A stretch of 64,000 nucleotides of DNA from Pseudoscleropodium purum (Eukaryota; Streptophyta; Bryopsida; Hypnales; Brachytheciaceae): the NCBI GenBank assembly GCA_963969395.1, contig OZ017805.1:1488001-1552000 (forward strand). The letters are read 5' to 3'. Below the pieces are notes generated by a model. That model had not been told where the DNA came from. It was given only the letters and a program-made list of their open reading frames with translations, and ran no database searches. This document shows, one piece after another, positions 37,673-48,889 of the stretch. Both the position numbers and the translations under genes were made by a program. Every line of letters begins with the position of its first letter. Positions within the stretch are counted from its first letter, which is position 1.

Positions 37673-38877
37673 TCAAAGCATTTGTAATTCTCCATCCTTC
37701 TCTCCACACATAGAGATTACAGCCAAAAGGTCTATTTGTGAGGCATGTAATACGACAACATCATGATATTCTTTTTCTTTTATTTCAAGATTGAGGGCTC
37801 GCCTTTTCTGCTCTACCGCTTGACATCTATGTTGAACGGTTTCAAGTTTTGATTCCCATACCATATATTCATCTGTTACATAGGCCTTTTTGCTTCTACA
37901 TTTCTTCAAGTACAAATCACGGTTGGTCTTGAAGGCATCAAAGTTTTTATCATTCTCTTCAATGGCCTTAGTTACAAACTTCAATTTCAAATCATCCACA
38001 AAGCTACAATTGGCCTCATTCTCCTTCAAACTCTTCAATTGTTCTTTCTTGGCTTGCAAAGTCAATGTTGTGCTTCGTACTTTTGCAAGCAAGATTATTT
38101 CATCGTTGTTTGAATCACTTCCACCACTGCTTTGCTCTTCCTCTTCGATTGTGATAGGGTCCTCAACACATTTCCCCTCTTGATCAATTCCTCCCATTAA
38201 TGGCTTCCCTTTTTCTTCCACGGAAATGTCTTCATCTTTGCTCATGAAAGAATACCCGTTATATTTGTGAGTATGCTCATCATCACTTGAAGTAGCCGAT
38301 CACACTACCTTTTTATCAGGAATCATTGACTTCCTAGGCTTCACAAGTCGAAGCATCATCTTCCAATCTTGGGGTAATTCTATGCCTACTAATTTGGCTT
38401 TCTATAGATGGATACCAATAGGAAGCTCCTTCAATGTTGTCCAATCCACCTCCTTCTTCAATATTACTTCAGTGTACACCATTTGGGCTAGAAAGAAACA
38501 AAAATCGTCGTTGCGATACGTCCTCTCCTCCAAATACAAAGCAAACCGTACCTCATAGCATCTGTGCATGAAGGCTATGTTCTTTCTATATGCAAGATTA
38601 CCTTGTTGGTATTCACATGTTTACAATGACGGTACAATGGAAATAACTTGGAGATGTGGCACCAATCTACATATTTCTCAACCGTTAAATAACTCCAAGG
38701 TTCAGGTTTAGTTCTCCAACCCTTAAAAGCCTTGATCTTGGAATGGATTAAGATTGCGGCATGCTTTTTGTGCTCCTTCTCGGCTCGTTGTCGATCCTTG
38801 CCATGAATCTCCTTTTTCTCCTTCGAAGTAAGGGATTTAGGGCTATGAAGGAGCAATGGTGGTGGCTCATTTTCCAT
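37673..38877 (-). pseudogene. RING-family relic 3 (N-terminal and coiled-coil parts)
   Basis: The minus strand starts with MENEPPPLLLHSPKSLTSK at 38877. It continues with IKAFKGWRTKPEPW and YVDWCHISKLFPLYRH, a clear match to the N-terminal block of relic 2. Two stops later FFLAQMVYTEVILKKEVDW matches LFLARGTYVDVALNKEVNW. A 190-codon open stretch (38245-37673) is acidic and then a long coiled coil (LTLQAKKEQLKSLKENEAN). No RING-type Cys/His set is found before the block ends, so the RING part is missing or replaced. Relics 2 and 3 are convergent. Confidence 0.55.
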
Positions 38878-39224
38878 GGTTTAGGACCTAGTGCTTGGAT
38901 GCTGAAAATTAGACTACCGATACTAATATACTATGTGTCTATGTCAAATGCGAAAAGGAGTGGTCCTTATTGTACCCAAGTCAAACTATAGATCAATTGT
39001 ACTTCACTATTACAAAAATGCAATCTTACACATTTACAATGGCAATCAATTTTGGAAATGTGTTAGTCATTTAGGGTCTAAGTTACATTGTAGAGAAATA
39101 TGAGGTGCAAAAGGATAAAATATCCCCTTCACAACTCAAGCCTAACTCACATACATGCAATCAACCACTAGGTGGATGATAAACAATGGGTAGAGGAGGA
39201 AGTGTTGACTGGCATTAGTATCCA

Positions 39225-39460
39225 AGGTTGCCCTGGGGCAAATGTGGGTTGACAAGACAAGGCGAGTGTGGATCTAGGGCGACTACAAATCCAAAACTAG
39301 TCGCTAGTTCAGGGGCGACCACGAGTTGAGGTGAACACACATCTAGGACAACCGTAGGTTGAAGGAAAAAAACATCGAGGCCTAAAACTATAAACCCTAA
39401 AACCACGGGTCAAGGGTAGCACATATCTAAGGTATCCACGAGTCGCAGGCCAACCGCATT
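39225..39460. repeat. CpG-rich block upstream of RING-family relic 3
   Basis: Diverged repeats with GGCGACTAC, GGGGCGACCACGAG and GGCCAACCGCAT lie about 350 bp upstream of the minus-strand start at 38877. They are like the blocks before the other two RING relics and the kinase-like genes, but more decayed. Confidence 0.4.
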
Positions 39461-39479
39461 TGACTTCACATGCTAAAAA

Positions 39480-40300
39480 CTACTTCAAATTATACTAAAT
39501 ACACATATAGTATTTGTAGAATTATCTCTCTAATATTCACCTTCAAATTTATAGGCCACAACTAGTTTGGAAGATGAGTTTTATAAGATAGAAATGCAAC
39601 TACTATAAAAGAAAATTTGTAAGAAAATATTTACGAACAGAAATAATTCTTTTATAATCCTAAAAAAATTAAATTGTAATCTAAGGCATGTTTAATACTT
39701 CTTCATTTTTTGGAATGGAAATAAAAATGAATAATTTGTAGACTTTTTCCGACAAATGGATAGGAAGTCCAAATTGAGCTAGATGAAGTTTGCCAAAATC
39801 TATTAAATTGACATATCCATCATATAGAGAAATTTAACAATTAACACAATTATCTTATTGTTTAAAATACCTTCGAAATCATTTGAATCATTCTAATTAT
39901 TTTATTATCTTAATCAAGTTACATTGATTCTCACATTTTGAGAATTTCTAAAAAATTGGGTTAAAATTTTGCGAAGATTTAGTATCAATTTGTTTGTGCA
40001 AAATCACTCTACAAATTTCACAAAAAAATGCATTTTTAAAAATCTCTAAAATTTCTTTTATTGTAAACAAATTGTAGATTTTTTCCTTTTCTAAAACATT
40101 GCACTTTATTATTTATATTTAAGTACTTCCAACATTTAAATTCGAATAATGAAAAATGCAAGAAATATAAAAACTTCTAATTCAAGAATTCCCTAGTTTA
40201 TAAAATATTTATATTTCTTTTACTCTATCATAATTCACCTTTGAAAATTTCAAAACACACAATGGGTCCTCTTGGTCCTTGATGAGTTAAAAAATATTGC
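39480..40300 (+). repeat. AT-rich noncoding repeat, copy 2
   Basis: It aligns with 10900-11600. Shared parts include GAAATTTAACAATT...ATTGTTT (39829 against 11121) and CCCTAGTTTATAAAATATT (40192 against 11481). As in copy 1, it starts where a CpG-rich block ends. From 40300 to 40976 only AT-rich spacer is seen. Confidence 0.5.
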
Positions 40301-41615
40301 ATGATATGTAATTTTCAATGCTCATTGAGTAGAGTGGTGAACTCTGAGAAATGTGAGTGAAAAATATGAAATAAATGTCTACAACTCATTTTCTAGCCTA
40401 TACTTATGCATATGTGGAGTACTTCGAATCCTTCCCTTCTGAATTTTCAATCAACAATTTGAAAGTTTTGTAGAACTAGTTTGCGAATTTTATAGCTTCA
40501 ATAGTCTAAAATAAATTATTTCATTCTTTTTTTCAACATAATCCTTGATTTAACTCTTTCAAGTCCCTTATTGAACTCATAGTTTCCATAAAATAAATCT
40601 AAAGGGTGTAGATTGTTATTACAACATTACCATTATTGGAATTGACATCTTCCAATTCCATAACTAAGTTCTTAACAATTAGCAAATTTTAATCATTCTC
40701 AACTTCTTTCAATTTAATTACTACTATTTACCTCCAAGATTTCGAGTCCCAACTTCTCTCTTTAACTTGTTATGAGGTGCCTTCATTTAAATATGCATTA
40801 CCACAATGAACTTCACTCAATTAAAAATGTAATCCAGATTTTTAAAATTGAACTTAGTTTGGGGAATTTACCCTAACATCCATACCCTTCCTTTTATTGT
40901 TTAAAAATTTAACATGGTCCAAAATTGAACATCAATATGGAAATGGTTTGTGTGTTAGAGTCATATGATATTACACCAGGGTTGACGAATCTCTACGTCC
41001 GCCCTAAAATAGCGTCCGTTTTCCGGACGTCCGGACGCACGGATGCTAGCGGACACAGCATCCCTCTCGCCGTCGGAAGGCGGACGCGAGGGGCCGGGTG
41101 AGGCGGACGGACGGGGCGGCTTAGAAAACCCGTTTTGGATTTTTTGTTTTGATTGTTTTCACCAATGAGAGATTGAGAGTGAAGTCATTTGGATTTTGAT
41201 TTTTCTTATATTGCAATTGCGATTCAATAGAGTTGTATATCACTATTTATGTAAAAGCTAAAATATGAAATATATTTTTAATTTTGTTTGTTGAATTTCA
41301 TTTTGATTTAGAAACAAAATCACTTTAAAATCCAACGAGATGTATATCATCAATAAACAAACAATTTTATAATAAAATGATTGAAGAAACCATTGTCATT
41401 TGTCAACATGAGCTCCATATATCATGACCAACTAAACAATCAAACATCTAAATTCACATCTCCACAATTCCTATGGACGCCAATCCACATCTCCTTTAAC
41501 CTCAGCCCCACTACTCTCTCCTATAGCTCTCCGTTCAAAATCTTCATTATTGGAGTCATCTTCATTGTTGGAATCAAGTATCGTTGTCTCCTTCAAGTCT
41601 TCTCTCGAAGTAGGT

Positions 41616-44600
41616 TTACTCCCTTCTTTCAAATTTAATTTTTCTTTTTTTTCTTTTGATAGAATGATTAAAGGCTTTTTGAATAGGAACCTTTCTTTTC
41701 TTTCTATTTGACAAAGTAGCAACATTTTCATCAAGAAGGGTCCTATTCTTCACTGGAGAGATAGCAAAAGGTTGCATTTCTCTTTTCGCTTTCACGTTAC
41801 TCGATTCTTGAACCATCAATCTCGATGTAGGGTCGACATGTCCATGAACGGTTATCTCCACTTTGGCTTTCTTTTGAAGTAATAGAGTGCCGTTTGTTGA
41901 TTTGATGGGTTCTTGCGCCATTCTTTTTTCTAAAATGCGATCATGCAAAGATGCCAATGGCATCCGATCACTATCCGTTTCACTTAGGCTTGTAGGTGAT
42001 GACGCTACTTTCCGTAGATTACCGCCTATAGAAATTTCTTTGAAAATGTTCATTAGGCGTTTTTCATATCCAAAGCTCTGAGAATCATTCAATCGTGTGC
42101 TAACAGACTTCAACGGTATTGGTGGAAGAGCACTAGATCTCGGTACTTCAAAAATTGACTTCATTGGCTCTTTTCCTTTATCACTCTTCACAATTGCCGA
42201 ATTTGTGACTACCATCCCAAGTGAATCACTATTTTTCTGTACCCCAATATTTGGTTCCCCTCATCACCACTATTGTTGCCCACATCTTTTGGAACGTCCA
42301 CCTCCATGACCGCATCTTCTCTTTTGTCGTTTCCTTGCACTATATTTAATGCCACAAATGGAGATTGAGAAATTAAAAGTTCTTCATTTCTCCCATCATC
42401 ACCAATAGCATTCTCATTGATTTTCACCTCTTTGGCAATAGCGTTTGCCTTTTCCGATAGAATGTTTTCGCTATTCAAGTATCCCGTTCTATTGGAATAT
42501 GCATCTAAAGAAGGTAGATTCTCCTCTCCCCCTACATTGTCCTCGTCTTCACAAAAGGTATATGCATCGTTTGCATTGTCGGGAACGACATCCTTGCGGT
42601 TTAGATGATAATCATGTGTATCATTCAACAAATCGGGAAAGCCTTCCATAACGTCTTCATCTCCCCATGCTGTCGCACGATTGAAGTCATCTCCGCCATC
42701 TACAGCTGAAAGGGCCCTTTCCAAATCCTCGTCATCATCGTCTTCTAACGTCAGTCTATCTGAATCCTCTAATTCCATCGGATCCACATTATCATTATAC
42801 CATTTTTTTTCATCTTTTTCCTTCGATGCGTTTAATACTTTGGAATTGGTATACACGTACACCAAATCCGCTGCTCTCTCCGACTTCAATTTATTTCGAG
42901 ATTTGTTGTGAACAAAAGAATAGTTGCTCCAATTCCGTTCACATGAAGATGATGACACCGGTTGAGCCAATATCCTCTTCACTAATGGAACTATAAACTT
43001 GCTACATGCACCTTCAAAATCCCACCAAGCATGTGCGGACAACATTTGATCACCCGGATTCAACATATTGTGGAATGGAGGTTCTTTGTGTCAAAAAGCC
43101 ACAAATTCCTTTACTATTGCTGCATATTCATCCGGTTTACATATTCTTTCCAAAACTTTCTTACATCCTGACATTGCATCTGCGTCATCCGCTAGCTCTT
43201 TGTCATGAAGAAGGTATGGATTCAAAAGACCTGCGGCTGATTGGAGATCGTTGTCCACCATTCTTCTTTGGGCATAAAAAGACTGTACCAATGGAATTGC
43301 AAGTTCTTCTAGCAAACAAAATGGTGGACTTTGTAATCCATTCACGTATTTCTCTAACTTCTTCATGATATGCAACACCTTCCCCATGCATGGTGATTTT
43401 GAATCCATATTGCGGAGTGCACATATGATTGGTTCAACCATCTCCACATAATTGATGGATCGATTCCAAAAATGGTCATCAAAAACAATTTTCTTCACCG
43501 CTAAGGCCAAGTCTTTTGGTTGGACTTTGGCTCCACGTTTCTTCTTGAGAGTATGTACATACTCAACCCATTGCGGATCTACCACCGTTTGTTCCAATGC
43601 TCCTCTCAATTTTGTTAAATGCTCTATTATGATAAATTTAGAGGCGAACCTTGTATCCCCAGGCATCAAGAGACCAAGATTTGGCGAATACTTTCGCAAT
43701 AGAGCTAGCAGCATATGTCTCTTCTTGATAAATTTAGCTACAAGAACTCCTTTATCCAATTTGGAAGCAATCCATTTCTGTGCAGCCCAATCTTTCAACA
43801 ACAAATTCAATGCATGTACTACGCACCCTTGGTAAAAAATATGAGGATATTTTGCAGATATTACATCCCATGCGGACGGATTCACGGGAGCACTGTTCAT
43901 AGTTATTAACACGACGTTCTTGGACCCCACTTGTTCAATGAACTTTTCCAACACAACTGCCAAGTACTCCGCATTTTTTTCACAACCACTTGTATCCACA
44001 GATCTAAGAAATTCTTCACCTGCGGATGATACAAGCATGGCATTGATGAGAGGTCGATTAGTCACTGAGCTCCATCCATCAATGGACAATGTTGCTCCAA
44101 ATTTTCGAATGCTATCTTTGGTCCGTGCACTCAATTGTGTCTGAATGTTGGTCTTCACCTCATTCAACAATTTGTATCGAAGGTCGTGGTATAAGGGAGG
44201 AATGTTTGGCCTACCGAACGCAACCGTTTTCTTCACTACTTCTTTAAAAGCTGGATTTCGAGCCACGGAAAATGGTATGTTCACCGAATAAAAAAATTTG
44301 CCCACACTAAATGTAATTTGCGTCTATGACCTTCTTCAAACCCATTCACTAAGCTGCCTTGCCTTTAAGGCCTAGAACTTGATGCCCTCGGGGTTTCACG
44401 TTCACTAGAAGCTTCTGTACTCAAAGTCACTTTAATTGTGGCACATACCATTGATACCAATTCTTTGGACGCTGGACAAGAGTCTTCATGGTCAAAATGC
44501 AACACAGCCTTTCCGGCCAAAAACTCTTGGACATCTGAACGGCCAGGGTTGCCATCTACATTGTCCATTACAACGCGTTTTGGAAAAACTCCTTCGCAAT

Positions 44601-44808
44601 GCCGAAATAAATCTCGAACTGCCATTGATAATCGTGGACAAAGGCTCACCCCTTTATAACGTACACCTCCAAGCCCAAAATAGCCTAAGTGGCTGAACAT
44701 ACGGCTGAGCTTCCTTGACATGCTCGCTTTGCAAAGCCTACATTTTACTTTACCACCTTCTTACACACTAAACCAAGGAGAAAAATCCCCCGTCGGTTTG
44801 GCCACCAT
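41616..44808 (-). pseudogene. hAT transposase (BED finger, DUF659, dimerisation domain)
   Basis: The reading begins with ATG at 44808-44806. A BED-type finger follows (VKCRLCKASMSRKLSRM with a later His), then the DUF659 core (44305-43091) with KFFYSVNIPFSVAR, RKFGATLSIDGWSS and HALNLLLKDWA. The hAT C-terminal dimerisation region (43066 on) contains WWDFEGACSKFIVPLVKRIL and SSSSCERNWS. A long acidic tail and a Lys/Arg-rich end (to 41616) follow. Lesions: TAA at 44763-44761, a frame change or 59-nt gap between 44364 and 44306, TGA at 43093-43091, and a +1 shift near 42230. hAT transposases cut and paste DNA with 8-bp duplications. With only about four lesions this copy is recent compared with relic 2. 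Confidence 0.85.
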
Positions 44809-45114
44809 ACTGACAAGTGTATGTTTTACCTCAATTTCAAAAGAAACCAATAAAATGTTTTAAATTTGAAACCCACAACGTGACAATGTATACAATATCA
44901 ATGAAATTAGTTACACAAAGCTTTAAAAATCAAAGCCCCTCCGTCCACCGAACTATGCATTACCAAGCAAGAGACTCAATAAATTGAAGCTCATAGCCCT
45001 TGGAAATCTTAGCGTTCGGTTTTTCGAGAGTGAATACCAAAGCTTCTCTTCTAACATTTATAGTCCCCTTCAGAAAATTAAAGGTTCATTTTTAGGAATT
45101 CCATTCAAAAACAA

Positions 45115-45320
45115 GCAACGGCCCAGACGGGGCTGAAGCGGACGGGGTGGTCGGACGGGGCGGTCGATCGCACAGGCCAGACGGGTCAAACGGGCAGTCG
45201 AACGCGGTGGACGGGGCAATCGAACGGGACTGTCCGCACTATCCGCCTTCCAACGTCGTCCGCGCTTTGGACACGCCGACCGCCCCACTTAAACACTGAC
45301 CGCTGACGACGTCTGCCTAG
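45115..45320. repeat. GC-rich subterminal block of hAT element 1
   Basis: The block is dense in GACGGGG, CGGTCGA and CGGACGGGG words, including the sequence GACGGGGTGGTCGGACGGGG. It lies about 310 bp 5' of the transposase ATG. In hAT elements such subterminal motifs bind transposase; that role here is inferred from position. Confidence 0.6.
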
Positions 45321-45454
45321 TTGTCCATTGGAGCATCCTATGAGGCCGATATTACTCAAAAAGAGCGGTAACATTTCCAAAAAAAATAGCCTAATAATCA
45401 CTGCTAAATGAGGATCAATGTAACTGATTTATCATTTAAAAAAAAAAAAATGTA

Positions 45455-45490
45455 AACCCTAAACCCTATACCCTAATTACCCTAAACCTT
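45455..45490. repeat. Short telomere-like CCCTAAA tract
   Basis: AACCCTAAACCCTATACCCTAATTACCCTAAACC is a degenerate interstitial stretch of the plant-type telomere repeat. It lies just outside the left end of element I. Confidence 0.7.
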
Positions 45491-45542
45491 TTCTTTTCTC
45501 CCCTAAATTGTTTTACGAATGATGGGAATGTGGTTAAAACCT

Positions 45543-45595
45543 ATATTTAACTAATTATGGACAATTGCACAAATTATGGACAAATTCATAGTCCA
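45543..45595 (+). repeat. Left terminal inverted repeat of element I
   Basis: It contains the 22-bp repeat (45543-45564) plus an internal copy of its inner part (45573-45595). The extra copy makes the left end longer than the right. Confidence 0.8.
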
Positions 45596-46242
45596 TAGCC
45601 ACATTAAAAAAGGTAAAGAACATGCTTCAAATGATTAAAAAGTGTCGGTAGTCCACCCACACCTTGTTCAGAAGAACCGAGGGTACAAAAAAAAAGTGGA
45701 TTGTTGTATTTTGGACCGGTTTTTATGCAATAGCAGAACCGGTGCCTATGACCGTGCACCCATCCCGTGCCCATTGACATATAGGTTGGCAGCCGATAAG
45801 ACAGCACAGTAAAGTGCGCAAAACCAAAAAGCAGGACAACGAACATGAAAGATAGAGAAATGAGCAAATCGCCTATGCACTGAAGATAAAACAGTTGTAA
45901 CATGGTCTCCATAGGAGATTCAAATAAATGTGATTTGTTAGCAGCCAACGGATACATATTAAAAATGTCAAAACTGACTAGTCATAAGACTTATAGTCAC
46001 AACCTATAAGATATGAAGGCACATCCACAAATGAGTAAATATTGTGGATATGCATGTAATCATCCTGAAGTGAAAACATCCTGTTCAAGAACCATGCGAT
46101 CGACATGTAGCGAAGCCCTTAGTATCGGTTGGCAGTCGACACCTGTAGCGAGGATTCGGATCCGTCTAGCAATGTGATGGTGACACAACTCCAGAGCTAA
46201 ACTATTGTATCGACTGGCAGCCGATAGGTCCGAGGCGATATG

Positions 46243-48679
46243 TCAGTAATCCTCTCCGCCCTCGTCTGCATCTCTGTCTAAAGCTGCCCTCGCGGCCTCC
46301 AGATTCGCAATAGCAGCAGCAACGGATGCCTCCGGGATGACATGAGATGTAGGAGGTCCTTTCTTTGCATGCCAGGGCATTCTGTGCGAGTACAAGACAA
46401 TGTTGACATGGACCATCTGCGGAAGACAGAGTTCCTTGTGCCATCTTCGGGTCCAGCACTCCCTCGCAATGAGCGCTTTTGACTCCCTCTTGGCTTTCAT
46501 CGGAGTCCACCACTCAATTTTAAAATTACCATACGTGGGCCCTGGAGACATGTCCACACATTGGAGTACCCGTCCCAGCCAGACAAGCAGATGATTGTTG
46601 TGACATGGTCGACAAAGAACAAAGTTTCCGAGCAGAACATCCTTAAATGGATTGAATCTCAAGCGCGGCCTGTCCTTTGCAGGTCCGCAGTATGGAGTGG
46701 GATCCCCTTCGTCCTCCGGAGTGGTGTCTACTGAATAATTCTCCTCCGCCCCCTTGTCTACAAAAGTCGACGTGTGATCTCTTGTCCAGTCAGAGAGCAT
46801 CCATAATCCTTCTTAAAGCAATGCAGGAGTTTGAGGCAGCGCCGAATTGATCTCTGATTGAATTCTTTCCCAGTAAGCCACACAACCTGCCATTTCCTAT
46901 GCGTACCGTCTATCTCTGGGCCTTCCCGATTTCCAGAACTCAATGAACTTTGCTATTCCGTTTTTGATGAATGTCTATTTCTCATTGCACTCTATAGCCC
47001 TTGGGACTTCCTTTTCTGCATTTCGCCTTCTGGTATTAATGTCCACATTCCCCCAGAGTGCCTTGAAAGGCACAGGTCGAGGGTCCCCCTGTGGAATATT
47101 GGGTTGTCCATTTTCGTTCGCTGTCTACATTTTGACAAGTGCACCAGGAGGCAACTACGAAGAATCTGTGGCCCTGAGCTTGTATCTCATGACTGGCCAT
47201 CCACGATCCACACCATCCTTCACGACGTAGAACTTCAAGAGGTGTTTATCTCCGAGCCCGATGATTTTGTTCACCCCATCATGATGGAAGCCCTTGAAGT
47301 ATGATTTGAAGTCCGCCACTTCTTCCACGAACTCCGGAATGAAGGCTACAGTCTTCTGTGAATCCATGAATGCCTTCATGAGATCCGCAAGTACGTATGT
47401 GGTCTTCCTTTTGATCAGTTTAGAGAGATAACTAAAGTGTGCATCAATGTCCTCGTGCGTATGCCCAACAATAAGGAACCCCACTGAAACTTCCTTGAAT
47501 ATGCGCTTGGTAGTGAGCAGTGAGCAGAAAGCCATGAGGAATCGATTTTTGTTGTCCTTTGCTGAATTGTTGAGTTGCAAGAACAGTTTCCTCGGAAGTG
47601 GGACCTGAGGTCATCCTGGTCTCGCTGCGTCGATCACCATGTCCGAGGCCTGCGGGATTGACGAGTTGCATCTCGATTTCCCATGAAGCAGAGCCTCGAA
47701 GAAGGTGTTTAGCGGTGGAGTCGAGAAGAGGATCTTGGACTCCCGAACAGGTGGTAGTTCTAGGGCCCTGAGGACCCTGCAGATGGACGAAATTGTGAAA
47801 TTTGAATCCCCAGGCCAGAGTGATGTAGAGTAATGTGCATACGCGCCATCTCCATGTCCATGTGTAAACATTCCAGTACACGAGATTGGTATTTGCCCTA
47901 GCCCTGCAGTGGCCTTGGTGATGCGCTGCATCCTCGGAATGGCAGTCTTTGTGGTGTCCATTTTGTCATGAATAATGTAGAGGAACTCTGATGGATTTTG
48001 CACCGACTACGCGGTCCATCCACTGTATACATTTCTACAAGCGCGCTGGTAATTGAGATGTCTCTCTCTGTCGTCGACCAGGGCCTGCCACTCATCACAA
48101 CCTCTTGGATACTTTGCAATGAACTCTACCAGGAAGTCACATTCTGTGCATTTTGAGAAATTGCTCCCTACGGCCTTGACCTCTACGTTTTTGAAATGAG
48201 CATTCCGAAGGCGGCTGATAGCAGACTGCGAGACCGGCTTCATATTGCATATTCCATTGACCTGAAGAACATGACTTCATGGATGAGTTTCCATGGAAGA
48301 CTATAGAGTTGTATCGGTTGGCAGCCGACAGAACTGCAAATGATGGCCTATAGAAAGGAAAGATCAATGGCTTCTACATTCAAAGTCCAGACATGATTGT
48401 ATCGGCTGGCAGCCGATAAAAGGACTTTTCTACTGTAGACGAAGAGGCAGATGATGGACTTACATAACTGACTTGTTCGCGCATGTGATCCCAATTCATT
48501 GCAGAGGGGAGGACCTTGAGATTGTCGACCCGTTTATTTCCAACCATTTTGAACTCGTTTGGCATTTTATCGACATTGTCGTCGATGATCGTTTTGAGGG
48601 TTGCTTGAGCTTGGATTGTTTGTGGCCGTGGCCATTGGGCCCCCGCATTTCCATGCGAGCCGTTAATGGATCCTCCCAC
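46243..48679 (-). pseudogene. DUF7869-like (RNase-H/DDE-like) protein of element I
   Basis: Blocks in order on the minus strand: an N-terminal exon (48679-48464); a 116-bp intron (48463-48348) that contains a palindrome; and a block with SQSAISRLRNAHFKNVEVKA and CTECDFLVEFIAKYP (48243-48007). A core follows with IIHDKMDTTKTAIPRMQ and FTHGHGDGAYAHYST (48003-47611). Next comes LFLQLNNSAKDNKNRF and GFLIVGHTHEDIDAHF (47598-47155). A C-terminal domain with LLVWLGRVLQCVDMS (46800-46243) ends the gene. The DKMD, QLDN-x3-DNKN and VGHTHEDID motifs mark the family I know as DUF7869, of unproven function but RNase-H-like in pattern. Here QLDN is QLNN, so one candidate catalytic Asp is lost. TGA at 47613-47611 and frame changes near 46.9 kb also break it. 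It is the best candidate for the element's transposase. Confidence 0.65.
48348..48463 (-). other. Intron with element I palindrome
   Basis: On the minus strand the donor is TAT|GTAAGT and the acceptor TTTCTATAG|G, giving 116 bp. The palindrome 48400-48418 lies inside. A second palindrome (48312-48330) lies just beyond, before another acceptor TTCTTCAG ending at 48262, so two introns or one longer intron are possible. Confidence 0.55.
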
Positions 48680-48889
48680 GGCCGCAGCCTTGTAAACATG
48701 ATAGGTCGACCTCGATACCCCGTGAATGATATACCATGCGTTCTCACAGACGTCTGTATTTGCAAGAGTAATGAATTTTTTTCCTGGAATAACCCTTGCA
48801 TGAAGTTGACTCTACACCGCATACGCTACCTCCCTCCTACTCTCGAATGTACAAGCGAAGAACTTTCGTCGTATAGACCTCGTGTCCTC

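Larger units (their letters stand above)
40977..45330 (-). mobile_element. hAT element 1, nearly complete
   Basis: The 3' end (left) starts CAGGGTTGACGAATCTC at 40977. It runs into a GC-rich subterminal block (to about 41130) full of CGTCCG/CGGACG. The first 58 bp match, at about 85%, one end of the small element at 60995-61283, including AAAATAGCGTCCGTTTTCCG. A second GC-rich block (45115-45320) lies at the 5' side. The right terminus is not clear: no TCAACCCTG is found. TATTACTC at 45350 matches the left flank octamer TATTACAC at 7 of 8 positions, but not next to a recognisable terminal repeat. Between the blocks lies one transposase gene on the minus strand. Confidence 0.7.

Noticed and set aside
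45350..45357. TATTACTC as the right target duplication of hAT element 1
   Set aside because: It matches TATTACAC at 7 of 8 bases, but the adjacent sequence is not a recognisable CAACCCTG end, so chance is likely in AT-rich DNA.
45455..45490. A chromosome end
   Set aside because: Only a few degenerate telomere-type units with unique DNA on both sides.
46858..47304. Plus-strand frame of 148 codons
   Set aside because: It is antisense to the conserved VGHTHEDID-containing gene and has no motif.
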